From contig CAJFKV010000002.1 in assembly GCA_904387055.1 (NCBI GenBank), positions 1 through 64,000 of the forward strand: a stretch of DNA of 64,000 nt, given 5' to 3'. The DNA is from Candidatus Heteroruminococcus faecigallinarum (GTDB lineage: Bacteria; Bacillota; Clostridia; Oscillospirales; Ruminococcaceae). Both the position numbers and the translations under genes were made by a program. The notes under the pieces were generated by a model. The model had not been told where the DNA came from, did no database searches, and saw only the letters and a program-made list of their open reading frames with translations. Below, piece after piece: positions 10,026 through 20,198 of the stretch. Positions within the stretch are counted from its first letter, which is position 1; each line of letters starts with the position of its first letter.

Positions 10026-10280
10026 ATGAATCGTATCAAATTGCTTTGGATTGCCTCCTATATCTGGACGGCTTTGTCCCTTCTTCTTGCTGGGTTCTTT
10101 CGCTTTGTCCACCCATCCTCCCTGTGGGTTCCCTTTTTTGGCCTGCTGGTTGCAGGGGTGGTGGGGATCCTCCTCATCTCGGATCGCTACAAGAATGGGA
10201 AGATCCATCGACGGACCATTGCCCAGGCAGGGATATTTCTTCTCGTGGTGGGAATTGCATTTTTGAGGAAGATCCTGTAA
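10026..10280 (+). CDS. Small membrane protein, unknown function
   Basis: MNRIKLLWIASYIWTALSLLLAGFFRF.. Confidence 0.6.
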   Translation: MNRIKLLWIASYIWTALSLLLAGFFRFVHPSSLWVPFFGLLVAGVVGILLISDRYKNGKIHRRTIAQAGIFLLVVGIAFLRKIL

Positions 10281-10286
10281 CCGCGT

Positions 10287-10324
10287 ACAAAAAACGCAGG
10301 AGCTGCGGCTCCTGCGTTTTTTGT
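10287..10324. terminator. Bidirectional intrinsic terminator
   Basis: ACAAAAAACGCAGGAGC-TGCG-GCTCCTGCGTTTTTTGT. Confidence 0.95.
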
Positions 10325-10329
10325 TTCTC

Positions 10330-12090
10330 TTATTTCACCAGCAGCGCCTTCACCCGCTCCTCGTCCGGCTCCACATAGGCGGTCTGGTAGCTGTCGTAGA
10401 TCACCATCCCCGGCTTGGCCCCCTGGGGCTTGCGGACATTCTTGATGATGGTGTAGTCCACCGGCACCTTGGCCCCCGGCTTGGCCCGGCTGTTGGTGGC
10501 GGCGATGACCGCTGCCTCCTCCAGGGTCCGGTTGGGGGGCTCCTTCCCCTGACAGAGGATCACCGTGTGGGAACCGGGGATCTTCTGGGTATGGAACCAG
10601 ATGTCGTAGTTGCGGGCGTCCTTCAGGGTCAGCTGGTCGTTCTGCAGGTTGTTGCGGCCGCAGAGGATGGTGAACCCATCGCTGGACCGGTACTGGAGAG
10701 GGGCCAGCTTTTCCGGCTTGCGGCCCCGGTTGCCGGCGGCGGTGCGGCGGATATACCCCTGCTGGGTCAGCTCCTGGCGGATGGCGGTCAGCTCGCTCTC
10801 GGTGGTGGCCCGGGACAGGGCGTCAAAGACCGAGTCGATGTAGGCGTACTCCGCCTCCCCCTGGGCAATCAGCTCCACCAGCTTCTTCTCCGCGTTGTCC
10901 GCTTTCCGATACTCTCCGTAGTATTTCTGCGCGTTTTGACTAGGAGTAAGCCGCGGATCCAGGGGAATCTCCACGGTTGCCCCTGCCGGATCGTAGAAAT
11001 TCTGGAGCACCGCCTTCCGGTCCCCCTTTTGCAGGGTGTACAGGTTGGCGCTGAGGATGTCCCCGTACTGGCGCAGCCGTTCCCGGTCCTTGCTTTGGGA
11101 CAGCTCCAGCTTCTGGGTTTCCACCCGGCGGGCAATCCGGTCGGAGGTATTGGCCAGCAGGCGCAGCAGATCGGAGGACTTCTGCTTCATCCGCTCCACC
11201 AGGTCCCGGTGGGCATAGTACCCATCCAGGAGGGCGCAGCAGCTGGGATACTCCCGGTTCACCCCCGCGTTGCCGTACTGCCGGAGGGGCAGGAAGCTGA
11301 AGTCGATGGGGCTGCCGTCCCGGGCAAAGACGGCGGTCGGGGTATAGTCCCCCTCCAGCCGGTCCCGCAGGCGCTCCACCCCGAAGGCCAGCCGCTGCCA
11401 CTCCTCCTCGTTCAGCTGGGAGACCGCCTTGTCCAGCCCCCGGCAGGCGTAGAAAGCCAGCTCCCGGCAGACCACCGGCGACAGGCCCTGGGCCGCGGCC
11501 AGGATGGCCTTGGGCAGGGGGGCGTCCTTCCCCTCCCGGATCTGCCGGGCCAGCTGGGCGCCGGTGTGGTCCAGGAGGTTCATCTTCTCCTGCTGGGGGG
11601 GCAGGGTATACGCCATCCCGGGAAGGATGGGCCGCACCTGGCTCATCTCCTGGTCCACCCGCTTGATGGCGTCCAGGATCCTCCCGTCCGGCCCCACCAC
11701 AATGATGTTGCTGTGGCGGCCCATGATCTCCACCGCCACCGTCACCACCACCAGGTCCCCCAGCTCGTTGACCGTTTCAAACTTCAGGTGGACAATCCGG
11801 TCCATCCCCACCTGCTCGACCCCCACCAGCCGGCCGGAGCCCAGGTGCTTGCGCAGCAGCATACAGAACATGGGGGCGGCTTTGGGGTTCTCGGGGGAGG
11901 TCTCGGTAAAGTGGATGCGGGGGCTGGCGGCACTGGAGGAGAGGAGGAGCTTGCCGCTTCCTCCCCGCCAGCGGAGGGTGATGATCAGGCAGTCCCGGCT
12001 GGGCTGGCTGATCCGGTCGATGCGGGAGTCCAGCGCTTTTTCCCGGATCTCCCGGCATAGAATGTGCAGAAAGGCGCCGTCAAGGGCCAT
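10330..12090 (-). CDS. rqcH: NFACT family protein (RqcH / fibronectin-binding-like)
   Basis: MALDGAFLHILCREIREK; DIWFHTQKIPGSHTVI; TNSRAKPGAKVPVDYT. Confidence 0.94.
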   Translation of the reverse strand: MALDGAFLHILCREIREKALDSRIDRISQPSRDCLIITLRWRGGSGKLLLSSSAASPRIHFTETSPENPKAAPMFCMLLRKHLGSGRLVGVEQVGMDRIVHLKFETVNELGDLVVVTVAVEIMGRHSNIIVVGPDGRILDAIKRVDQEMSQVRPILPGMAYTLPPQQEKMNLLDHTGAQLARQIREGKDAPLPKAILAAAQGLSPVVCRELAFYACRGLDKAVSQLNEEEWQRLAFGVERLRDRLEGDYTPTAVFARDGSPIDFSFLPLRQYGNAGVNREYPSCCALLDGYYAHRDLVERMKQKSSDLLRLLANTSDRIARRVETQKLELSQSKDRERLRQYGDILSANLYTLQKGDRKAVLQNFYDPAGATVEIPLDPRLTPSQNAQKYYGEYRKADNAEKKLVELIAQGEAEYAYIDSVFDALSRATTESELTAIRQELTQQGYIRRTAAGNRGRKPEKLAPLQYRSSDGFTILCGRNNLQNDQLTLKDARNYDIWFHTQKIPGSHTVILCQGKEPPNRTLEEAAVIAATNSRAKPGAKVPVDYTIIKNVRKPQGAKPGMVIYDSYQTAYVEPDEERVKALLVK

Positions 12091-12120
12091 AACAATCCCT
12101 CCTTTGGAATGGGGATGAGG

Positions 12121-13209
12121 TTACAGATAGCTGACCGTGTCCACACTGGACCGGGCCACCTGGACCGGCAGGGCGGGGAAGGCCTCCCGGATCACCCGGG
12201 CCAGGGCCGGCAGCACCGGATTCTCGGTGGCAAAGTGGCCGGCATCGATGAGGGTAAGGCCCAGCTCCCGGGCCAGGAGGAACTGGTCGTGCTTTACGTC
12301 CCCGGTCACCAAGGCCTGGGCCCCCTTGGCCGCCGCCAGTTCCACGTAATTGCCTCCCGACCCGCCGCAGAAGGCCACCCGGGAGACGGTTCCCGGCCCG
12401 GCATAGTACCGCACCCCGCCGCAGCCCAGCCGTCCTTTCACATAGGAGGCCAGCTGGTGGCCGCTCATGGGGTGGATGAGGGAGCCAATCCCGCCAAAGC
12501 CCCCCACCTGGGCAATTCCCTTGTCCTCAAAGATGTCGTAGGCGGGTAGCTCATAGGGGTGGGCCTCCAGCATCGCCTTCACCACCTGCTTGGTGAGGCG
12601 GCGGGGGCAAATCATCTCTAGGCGCACCTCCGCCACCTCCTGGTGGCAACCGGGCCGCCCCACCGCCGGATGGGACCCCTCCCCCGGCAGGAAGCAGCCG
12701 GTTCCCTCCCCCACGAAGGCACAGCCGCTGTACCCTCCCAGGGTGCCGGCCCCGGCGGCGGTCATGGCGTCGTACACCGCCCCCTCCTGCTCCCGGGGAA
12801 CAAAGACCACAATCTTGTGGTAATGTTCCTGGTAGGTGACCTCCAGGGGGACCACCTCCCGCAGGGCCAGGGCGTCCACAATGGCCTTGCTGACCCCCTC
12901 CGGGGCCACGTCCAGATTGGTATGGGCACAGATGACCGCCATCTCCTCCCGCACCATCCGGCAGAGGAGCCCCTTCCCGGACAGTTTCTTCAGGGGGTGG
13001 AAGATGATGGGATGGTGGGTCACCAGCAGGTTGGCTCCCCGCTCCCGGGCCTCGTCCAGGGCGGCATCGGTCATGTCCAGGGAGACCAGCACCCCTCTCG
13101 CCTCCTGGTCCCGCTCCCCGGCCAGCAGCCCCGGGTTATCAAAATCCGCCGCCCGGTCAAAGGGGGCAAAGCGGTCGATGCAGTCAAACACATCTCCAAC
13201 AGTAATCAT
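12121..13209 (-). CDS. Nif3-like dinuclear metal centre protein
   Basis: DNPGLLAGERDQEARGVLVSLDMT; NLLVTHHPIIFHPLKKL. Confidence 0.93.
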   Translation of the reverse strand: MITVGDVFDCIDRFAPFDRAADFDNPGLLAGERDQEARGVLVSLDMTDAALDEARERGANLLVTHHPIIFHPLKKLSGKGLLCRMVREEMAVICAHTNLDVAPEGVSKAIVDALALREVVPLEVTYQEHYHKIVVFVPREQEGAVYDAMTAAGAGTLGGYSGCAFVGEGTGCFLPGEGSHPAVGRPGCHQEVAEVRLEMICPRRLTKQVVKAMLEAHPYELPAYDIFEDKGIAQVGGFGGIGSLIHPMSGHQLASYVKGRLGCGGVRYYAGPGTVSRVAFCGGSGGNYVELAAAKGAQALVTGDVKHDQFLLARELGLTLIDAGHFATENPVLPALARVIREAFPALPVQVARSSVDTVSYL

Positions 13210-13904
13210 GGGTTCCCCTCCAGTTGTTCCAATTTCTTCCCAATCTGGTCCTCCAGCAGCCGCAGGGAGGCGGTGTCCAGACCCGCCTTCTCCATCCCGG
13301 CGGCCTGCTTGTCCAGCCGGGCCAGGAGCCGCTCCAGATACAGGCGGCTGTCATCCCCCGGCCAGCTGCCCACCTTGCCGGTGAGGGCGGCAAGCCGGTC
13401 CACCGGCCGGCGCTCCCCGGTCCAGCGGGCCTGGAAGATGGAATAGCAGAAGCCTCCCTCCTCCACGCACCGTTCCCTTTCCAGCCCATAGCCCTGTTCC
13501 CCCAGCCATTGGCGGAGCAGGTCCGGCTTGGTCATGGGCTGCAGAAGGTACCGTTGCCCCTTTTTCTCCCGGGAGGAGAAGGGGCTCCCTTCCAGAATCC
13601 GGGCGATCAGCTCGCCCCCCATCCCTGCAATTACGATGTCTTCCACCGGCTCCCCCGCCAGGGCAGCCAGCCCATCGGAGAGGCGGCAGTCCACCAGCTG
13701 GGCGACTCCCGCTTCCCTCGCCGCCCGCACCGCCTTCTCCAGCGGCTTCGGGTTCACATCGCAGGCAAACCCCCGGGGAATCCGGCCGGTCGCCGCCAGC
13801 CATACGATCAGGTGGCCGTGATCGGTGCCGATGTCCGCAGCGATCCTCCCCGGCCGCACCATCTGGGCGATGGCGGCCAGCCGCTTGCTCAGCGCTGGAT
13901 ACAT
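13206..13904 (-). CDS. trmK: tRNA (adenine(22)-N(1))-methyltransferase
   Basis: SKRLAAIAQMVRPGRIAADIGTDHGHL; IAGMGGELI; 4-nt overlap with the Nif3-like gene. Confidence 0.92.
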   Translation of the reverse strand: MYPALSKRLAAIAQMVRPGRIAADIGTDHGHLIVWLAATGRIPRGFACDVNPKPLEKAVRAAREAGVAQLVDCRLSDGLAALAGEPVEDIVIAGMGGELIARILEGSPFSSREKKGQRYLLQPMTKPDLLRQWLGEQGYGLERERCVEEGGFCYSIFQARWTGERRPVDRLAALTGKVGSWPGDDSRLYLERLLARLDKQAAGMEKAGLDTASLRLLEDQIGKKLEQLEGNP

Positions 13905-13935
13905 GGATGGTCCTCCCTTCCCCTGTCCTCAAGAG

Positions 13936-13957
13936 AAAAGCCGGGCCCCGCCCGGCT
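13936..13957 (-). terminator. Intrinsic terminator
   Basis: AGCCGGGC-GGG-GCCCGGCTTTTC on minus strand. Confidence 0.8.
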
Positions 13958-13965
13958 AGTTCCGG

Positions 13966-14160
13966 TTATTTGCCGTTGAGTCGTTCCAGCAGCGGTCCGC
14001 AGTCGATGCCGTGAACCTGGCAGGCCTCCTCCAGGGTCTCCCCCCGGGCTGCCGGGCAGTAGAGGCAATGCATCCCCGCCTCGGTCAGGATCTGGGCCGC
14101 CTGGGGGTTCCGGTCCAGCAGATCGCCGATGATGGTGCCTCGGGTTACCAGAACATCCAT
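13966..14160 (-). CDS. DUF1858 domain-containing protein
   Basis: MDVLVTRGTIIGDLLDRNPQAAQILTEAGMHCLYCPAARGETLEEAC. Confidence 0.88.
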   Translation of the reverse strand: MDVLVTRGTIIGDLLDRNPQAAQILTEAGMHCLYCPAARGETLEEACQVHGIDCGPLLERLNGK

Positions 14161-14272
14161 GGAAATCCCTCCTTTCCTGCTACTGCTCTTTATTATAAAC
14201 AAAAGCCTTCCTCCGTGCAAGCGCCCTCCGCCGGAACCGCCTTTATTCCCCGGTATTTTCTTTTCCAGAACG

Positions 14273-14301
14273 AAAAAAAGGGAACGCAGCGCGTTCCCTT
14301 T
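14273..14301 (-). terminator. Intrinsic terminator
   Basis: AAAGGGAACGC-agc-GCGTTCCCTTT with T-run on minus strand. Confidence 0.85.
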
Positions 14302-14323
14302 GGTTTTCCTAGCAGTGAACCGA

Positions 14324-14605
14324 TTAGCGGCCGCTCTCCTTCATCTTGGCAAAGCACTCGCTGCAGTACACAGGACGATCCTCACGGGGCTTGAAGGGGA
14401 CCTTCGCCTCGCCGCCGCAGTTGGCGCAGACAGCGGTGAACATCTCCCGCTCGGGTCTCTGGGCGTTCTTGCGGGCATCCCGGCAGGCCTTGCACCGCTG
14501 GGGCTCGTTCACAAAGCCTCTCTCAGCGTAGAACTCCTGCTCACCGGCGGTGAAAACGAACTCAGCGCCACACTCTTTGCATACCAGGGTCTTGTCTTCG
14601 TACAT
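14324..14605 (-). CDS. Zinc-ribbon protein with multiple CxxC motifs
   Basis: MYEDKTLVCKECGAEFVF...RCKACRDARKN...AVCANCGGEAKVPF..VYCSECF. Confidence 0.88.
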   Translation of the reverse strand: MYEDKTLVCKECGAEFVFTAGEQEFYAERGFVNEPQRCKACRDARKNAQRPEREMFTAVCANCGGEAKVPFKPREDRPVYCSECFAKMKESGR

Positions 14606-14734
14606 TCTTTTTACCTCGCTTATGGTTATGATTTTACCCGCCAACCGCCAAGCGAGGCAGTGCAACGCTTCAGTGGTGATAGGGTATATTCCACAACCCC
14701 GTCGCCGGGGTATGTGTTGAGATGGGTGATCGGG

Positions 14735-15334
14735 TTATACCTTTTTGAGCTTCCTGCGGATGCGCTGGATGGCGTTGTCCACCGACTTTGGCGATACCCG
14801 CAGAATCTGCGACATCTCCCGATAAGAATGTCCTCTGAGATAGAGCTTGAGCGCATGTTGTTCAAAGACGGATAGCTGGGAAAGGATGCGGCTCAGCAGA
14901 GCGTTTCCCTCTTCCTTGCCGATGAGATACTGCTCCGGGTCCACGTCCCCGAAGGGTTCCATCTCTTCTTCCGAGATGGAGCGATAATCCCGCAAGGGGG
15001 TATTGGCATCGGAGTGAGAGGACCGCACCGCCGACATCATCCGCCGGTTTACACACAGAGCAGCAAAGGTACGAAAGCTGCTCCCCTTGGAAGGGTCATA
15101 GGCCCGGATCGCCTTCAGCAACCCGATAAACCCTTCCTGCATCAAATCCTCCTGTTCCAACCCGGGGCCAAAGTATCGCGCCGCCTGCCCGCGCACCAGG
15201 GGGATGTACCGGGAAACAAGCTGAGCCGTTTCCTCATCCGATCCCTGCTGAGCCAGCGTCACCAGTTCTTCATCTGTCAAGCCTTGGTGTTGAATCCCCA
15301 TACTGTACTCCTGCTGGCTGACATGACGCCCCAT
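14735..15334 (-). CDS. sigH: RNA polymerase sigma factor, SigH-like
   Basis: LEQEDLMQEGFIGLLKAIRAYDPSKGSSFRTFAALCVNRRM; C-terminal region 4 HTH. Confidence 0.85.
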   Translation of the reverse strand: MGRHVSQQEYSMGIQHQGLTDEELVTLAQQGSDEETAQLVSRYIPLVRGQAARYFGPGLEQEDLMQEGFIGLLKAIRAYDPSKGSSFRTFAALCVNRRMMSAVRSSHSDANTPLRDYRSISEEEMEPFGDVDPEQYLIGKEEGNALLSRILSQLSVFEQHALKLYLRGHSYREMSQILRVSPKSVDNAIQRIRRKLKKV

Positions 15335-15414
15335 GGGAAACCTCCGACATTAAGCTATATTGTAAACGATGGCGGTTGAAATGTCAAGATATTTTGTGCT
15401 TTTTTACAGAATTT

Positions 15415-16773
15415 TCAGCGTGTCACGTCTTTTACCCAGTTTCCACGGAAAAGGCGCCACAATCCGGCGGCGGTTTTCAGCACTTCGTCGCTTTTGATGA
15501 CGGCATATACCACCGCCAGCGGCCAGCCCAGCACAAAGCCGGTGAAGGCTCCCAGTGGAATGGAAATCACCCACATAAAAACCGTATCGGCCACCAGCAC
15601 CAGTTTGACATCCCCGCCGCCCCGCAGGATTCCCATGAGGATGGTGGTCTCCACTGCCTGGAAGAGAAGAATCCCCGCCCCAAGGCCCAGGATCTGGTAG
15701 GCCAGCTGGTAGGTTTCCGGGGTGATGTTGTACAGGGAGAGGATGGCCGGCCGGCCCACCCACAGCAGGCCGCCCAGCACCGCCGCCACCCCGAAGGTGA
15801 GGATCAGAACCGCCTTGGCCCTGGGCATCACCAGGGCCAGCTTCCCCTCCCCGATGGTGTTGCCGACGATGACCGCCGCCGCGCTGCTGATCCCCCAGGC
15901 GGCCACCATGGTCAGCTGGTTGACGGTGGTGAAGATTCCGCTGGCCGCCAGGAAACCGGTGCTCAGGTTGCCGATGATGGCGGTGGTGGCGGCCGACCCC
16001 ACCGACCACAGGCTCTCGTTGCAGACCACCGGCACCACGTTGGATCGGAAGTCCCGGCCCACCGCCCAGTCGGGCCGGAGCAGATCCCGGATCCCCATGC
16101 GGATCTTCCCTTCAAACCGGGCCAGAAACACCAGGGTGATGGCCAGCTCCACCAGCCGGGCGATCAGGGTGGCGATGGCCGCCCCCTTGATCCCCAGGGC
16201 CGGCGCCCCCAGGTTGCCAAAGATCAGCACCCAGTTGAGAAAGCCGTTGGTCAGCAGGCTGACGCCGGAGGTCACCATGGCGATGTTCACCGTCCCCACC
16301 GCCCGCAGGGTCATCAGCGCCACGGTGGAGATCGACGCCGGCAGGTAGAGCCACCGGGTCACGTCCAGGTAGACCATCGCCTCCCGGAGCACCTCCGGGT
16401 CCTTGCTGAACAGGGAAAGGATGGGCGCCGGGAAGAAGGTGGCCGCCAGCCAAAACACCGCCGCCACCCCGATGGCCGCCCAGTAGGAGAGGGTGAGCAC
16501 CTTCCGGATGGAGGCCCCGTCCCCTTTTCCCCAGTATTGGGCGGTGAGGACGTTGGTGCCGTTGGCAATACCCACGCACAGGACGTTGCCGATGAAAAAG
16601 AGCTGGTTAGCGGTGGCCGCCGCCGAGATCTCCACCTCTCCCACCGCGCCCAGCATGATGTTGTCCAGGAGATTGATCCCCGACGAAAGAAGGTTCTGCA
16701 GGGCAATGGGAACGGCGATCAGCACCAGGGTACGAAGAAAGGACCGGTCCCGCAGGGTTTCCAGGGCAGTCAT
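15415..16773 (-). CDS. MATE family efflux transporter
   Basis: 12-TM protein, IALQNLLSSGINLLDNIMLG. Confidence 0.93.
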   Translation of the reverse strand: MTALETLRDRSFLRTLVLIAVPIALQNLLSSGINLLDNIMLGAVGEVEISAAATANQLFFIGNVLCVGIANGTNVLTAQYWGKGDGASIRKVLTLSYWAAIGVAAVFWLAATFFPAPILSLFSKDPEVLREAMVYLDVTRWLYLPASISTVALMTLRAVGTVNIAMVTSGVSLLTNGFLNWVLIFGNLGAPALGIKGAAIATLIARLVELAITLVFLARFEGKIRMGIRDLLRPDWAVGRDFRSNVVPVVCNESLWSVGSAATTAIIGNLSTGFLAASGIFTTVNQLTMVAAWGISSAAAVIVGNTIGEGKLALVMPRAKAVLILTFGVAAVLGGLLWVGRPAILSLYNITPETYQLAYQILGLGAGILLFQAVETTILMGILRGGGDVKLVLVADTVFMWVISIPLGAFTGFVLGWPLAVVYAVIKSDEVLKTAAGLWRLFRGNWVKDVTR

Positions 16774-17015
16774 CCAAACACTCCTCTCAAAAAAAGTGTC
16801 CTTCCATACGGCAGACAGTTTTTATCATAGCACAGATGGCTACCCCATTGCAATTCCAACGGAAAAACAGCGGCTTCTCTCGGCTTTTCCCCATAAAAAG
16901 CCGGAAAGAGGGGTGGAAATTCTGTGAAAAAATTGGTACAATGGGGACATGAGGCCTGCCCGTCCTCCGGATGGGCGCCGGCCCCGATTCTATCTGTCAA
17001 AGGAGATTGTTCATT

Positions 17016-17396
17016 ATGAAAACCATCATCAGCACACCCAATGCTCCTTCCGCCATCGGTCCCTATTCCCAGGCCAACGCTCTGGACAACCTGATCCTCA
17101 CCTCCGGCCAGATCGGCCTGATTCCTGCCACCGGCGAGCTGGCCGGCGGCGATATCCAGACCCAGACCCGCCAGGCCCTCAACAACCTGAAGGCCATCCT
17201 GGAGGAGGCCGGCTCCGGCATGGACAAGGTCCTCAAGACCACTGTCCTGCTGAGCGACATTGCCAACTTCACCCCCATGAACGAGGTCTATGCGGAGTTC
17301 TTCAGCGCCGACGGGTATCCCTCCCGGTCCGCGTTCCAGGTGGGCGCCCTTCCCAAGGGAGCCCTGGTGGAGATCGAGGCCATCGCTTACAAATAA
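17016..17396 (+). CDS. ridA: RidA family enamine/imine deaminase
   Basis: MKTIISTPNAPSAIGPYSQAN..SGQIGLIPATGELAGG. Confidence 0.97.
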   Translation: MKTIISTPNAPSAIGPYSQANALDNLILTSGQIGLIPATGELAGGDIQTQTRQALNNLKAILEEAGSGMDKVLKTTVLLSDIANFTPMNEVYAEFFSADGYPSRSAFQVGALPKGALVEIEAIAYK

Positions 17397-17417
17397 ACCC
17401 ATCCCCTTCCCGTGCGA

Positions 17418-17445
17418 ACAGGCCCCTGCGGGGGCCTGTTTTTTT
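17418..17445 (+). terminator. Intrinsic terminator of ridA
   Basis: ACAGGCCCC-tgcg-GGGGCCTGTTTTTTT. Confidence 0.95.
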
Positions 17446-17583
17446 GTGAAAGAGGGGTTCCCTCCATCCTATCTTCTCCCCGCCGGTTGTGTTCCTCCGT
17501 CGGTTTTTCCGCGCCTCTGCCGGGCGTCGAAAAGCCGGGGCGGGAAGCCTTCATCGGTTTCCCGCCCCGGCGGCCGTTGGCTG

Positions 17584-18858
17584 CTATGGGTTGTGCTCCC
17601 TGTCCGGGGCGGCCTGGGCCGCCAGCCGGATCAGGTTCAAGGCGTTGGAGGAGGCCACATGGCGGATATAGGCCCGGGCATCCTCGTCGGTGCGGCGGAT
17701 GTCCAGGGCAAGGACCTTCGACAGCCAGGGGCTGTCCACCGCCACATACACCCGGCCCACCGGCTGGCCGTCCTGGGCGGTGGGACCGGCGTTCCCGGTG
17801 ATCCCCACCCCCACGGCCGCGCCGGACAGGCGGCGCACGCCGGCCGCCATCTCCCGGGCCGTCTCCTGGGAAACCGCCCCCTTCTCCGCCAGCATCTCGG
17901 GGGAAACGGCCAGCAGCTTTTCCTTCATCCCGCCGCTGTAGCTGACGATGCCGCACTGGAACACCTGGGAGGCGCCCGGCACCTGGGTCAGCCGCTGGGC
18001 CACCAGGCCGCCGGTGCAGCTCTCAGCCACAGCGGCCTCCAGCCCCTTCTCCTTCAGGGCGCGGACCGCCGCCGTCTCCAGGTTGCCTACGTCCACCCCG
18101 TAGAGGAACTCCCCGGCTTCCTCCAGGATCCGCCGGATGGCCGGGGCCATGACCGCCTCCACGTCCTCCCCGTCCTTGACCCGGGCGGTCACCCGCAGCA
18201 TGACCTCCCCCGTTTTGGCATAGGGGGCCACGGTGGGGTTGGTGCTGCCAGTCATCAGGTCGTGGAGCTTGCTTTCCAGGGCGGATTCCCCGATTCCAAA
18301 GAAGTGGAGATTGTGGGAGATCAGATGGGTGTCGCTGTCCTTGGTGAGGTAGGGCACCACCCAGTGGTCAAACATGGGCTTCATCTCCCGCGGGGGGCCG
18401 GGGAGCATGATGGCGGTTTTCCCCTCCTGGGTAATGGCACAGCCGGGGGCCGTCCCGTTGGGATTGGCAAAGACCGTGCACCCCTCGGGCATCATGGCCT
18501 GCTTGCGGTTGTTGTCGGTCATCACCGAGCCCCGGCGGACAAAGTAGGACTCCAGCGCCTCCATGGAGGGCTGATGGAGCACCAGCTTCCGGCCAAAATA
18601 GGCGGCGATGGTCTCCTTGGACAGGTCGTCGTAGGTGGGCCCCAGGCCGCCGGTGGTGATCACAATATCCGCCCGGGAGAAGGCCAGCTCCAGCGCCTCC
18701 CGAAGGCGGGCAGGGTTGTCCCCCACCACCGACTGATGGTACAGGTTGATGCCCAGGCCTGCCAGCTCCTTGGCGATATAGGCGGCGTTGGTATTGACAA
18801 TGTCCCCCATGAGGATCTCGGTGCCGATGCAGAGGATCTCTGCGCTTCTCGTTTCCAT
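17584..18858 (-). CDS. cinA: CinA family protein
   Basis: METRSAEILCIGTEILMGDIVNTNAAYIAKELAGLG; C-terminal AVAESCTGGLVAQRLTQVPGAS. Confidence 0.95.
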   Translation of the reverse strand: METRSAEILCIGTEILMGDIVNTNAAYIAKELAGLGINLYHQSVVGDNPARLREALELAFSRADIVITTGGLGPTYDDLSKETIAAYFGRKLVLHQPSMEALESYFVRRGSVMTDNNRKQAMMPEGCTVFANPNGTAPGCAITQEGKTAIMLPGPPREMKPMFDHWVVPYLTKDSDTHLISHNLHFFGIGESALESKLHDLMTGSTNPTVAPYAKTGEVMLRVTARVKDGEDVEAVMAPAIRRILEEAGEFLYGVDVGNLETAAVRALKEKGLEAAVAESCTGGLVAQRLTQVPGASQVFQCGIVSYSGGMKEKLLAVSPEMLAEKGAVSQETAREMAAGVRRLSGAAVGVGITGNAGPTAQDGQPVGRVYVAVDSPWLSKVLALDIRRTDEDARAYIRHVASSNALNLIRLAAQAAPDREHNP

Positions 18859-18875
18859 TGGTGCAAAACCTCGAT

Positions 18876-20186
18876 TCATGGCCGGCCCTTGGGGCCGGCA
18901 TTCTGTGGAGAAGAAGCCCCGCCGGCCTCCTCCCGCTGGATCTTTTCCCGATAGGCGGCAGCCGCCTGCTCGGTTTTGTTCTGGCCGAAGGTGTAGTACA
19001 CCCGGTCTTTCAGCCGGTCGGGCAGATACTGCTGCCGGACGTAGTGATTGGGGTAATCGTGGGGATACCGGTAGCCGGTGGCCCGGCCCAGCTTCTGGGC
19101 GCCGGCGTAGTGGCCGTCCTGAAGATAGGGGGGAATCTCCCCGTAACCCCCCGCTTTTACATCCGCCATGGCCCGGTCGATGGCCTGGATGGCGCTGTCC
19201 GACTTGGGGGCGGTGCTGAGCAGGATCACCGCCTGGGCCAGGGGGATCCTGGCCTCGGGCAGCCCCAGCTGGAGGGCGGTATCCACACAGTTCTTCACAA
19301 TGGAGATGGCCTGGGGATAGGCCAGGCCCACGTCCTCCGCCGCCATCACCAGCAGCCGCCGGCAAGGGGAAAGCAGGTCCCCCGCCTCCAGCAGCCGGGC
19401 CAGATAGTGGAGAGCGGCATTCTCATCCGATCCCCGCACCGACTTCTGCAGCGCCGACAGGATGTCGTAATGCTGGTCCCCTTCCCGGTCGTACCGCATG
19501 GCGCTGCGCTGGGTCACCTGCTCCGCGTCGGCCAGGGTGACGGTCACCGGCCCCCCGGCGGCGGCAGCCGCCAGATAGGCCACCTCCACCCCGTTGACCG
19601 CCTTGCGCACATCCCCCCCGCAGCCCCGGGCAATGGTCTCCACCACCCCCGGTTCCACCTCCAGCGGGCCGTCCTCCCGGAGGATCTGGAAGGCCCGCTC
19701 CACCGCCCGCTGCACCTGGTCCGGTTCCACCGGCCGGAATTCAAAGACGGTACTTCGGCTCAGGATGGCGTTGTAGACGTAAAAATACGGGTTCTCGGTG
19801 GTGGAGGCGATGAGGGTGATCGATCCATCCTCGATAAACTCCAGAAGGCTCTGCTGCTGTTTTTTGTTGAGATACTGGATCTCGTCCAGGTAGAGGAGCA
19901 CCCCGCCCAGCCCGGCAAACCCGTCCAGCTCCCCCACCACGGCCCGCAGGTCGGCGGTGGAGGCGGTGGTGCCGTTCAGCCGGTGGAGGCGCTTGCCGGC
20001 GCTGGCGGCGATGATCCGGGCCACGGTGGTCTTGCCCACACCGGAGGGCCCGTAGAAGATCATGTTGGGGATGACCCCTCCCTGGACCACCCGCCGGAGC
20101 ACCGACCCAGGCCCCAGCAGATGCTCCTGCCCCACCACCTCGTCCAGGGTGTGGGGACGAATCCGGTCGGCCAAGGGTGACGCCAT
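18876..20186 (-). CDS. rarA: Replication-associated recombination protein A (AAA+ ATPase)
   Basis: PLADRIRPHTLDEVVGQEHLLGPG; MIFYGPSGVGKTTVARIIA. Confidence 0.95.
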   Translation of the reverse strand: MASPLADRIRPHTLDEVVGQEHLLGPGSVLRRVVQGGVIPNMIFYGPSGVGKTTVARIIAASAGKRLHRLNGTTASTADLRAVVGELDGFAGLGGVLLYLDEIQYLNKKQQQSLLEFIEDGSITLIASTTENPYFYVYNAILSRSTVFEFRPVEPDQVQRAVERAFQILREDGPLEVEPGVVETIARGCGGDVRKAVNGVEVAYLAAAAAGGPVTVTLADAEQVTQRSAMRYDREGDQHYDILSALQKSVRGSDENAALHYLARLLEAGDLLSPCRRLLVMAAEDVGLAYPQAISIVKNCVDTALQLGLPEARIPLAQAVILLSTAPKSDSAIQAIDRAMADVKAGGYGEIPPYLQDGHYAGAQKLGRATGYRYPHDYPNHYVRQQYLPDRLKDRVYYTFGQNKTEQAAAAYREKIQREEAGGASSPQNAGPKGRP

Positions 20187-20198
20187 GGGTCCTCCCTC

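Noticed and set aside
17584-19365. ORF-track start of the 593-aa cinA frame
   Set aside because: The N-terminal about 169 aa are the antisense/alternate frame of rarA; CinA homology begins at METRSAEIL (18858).
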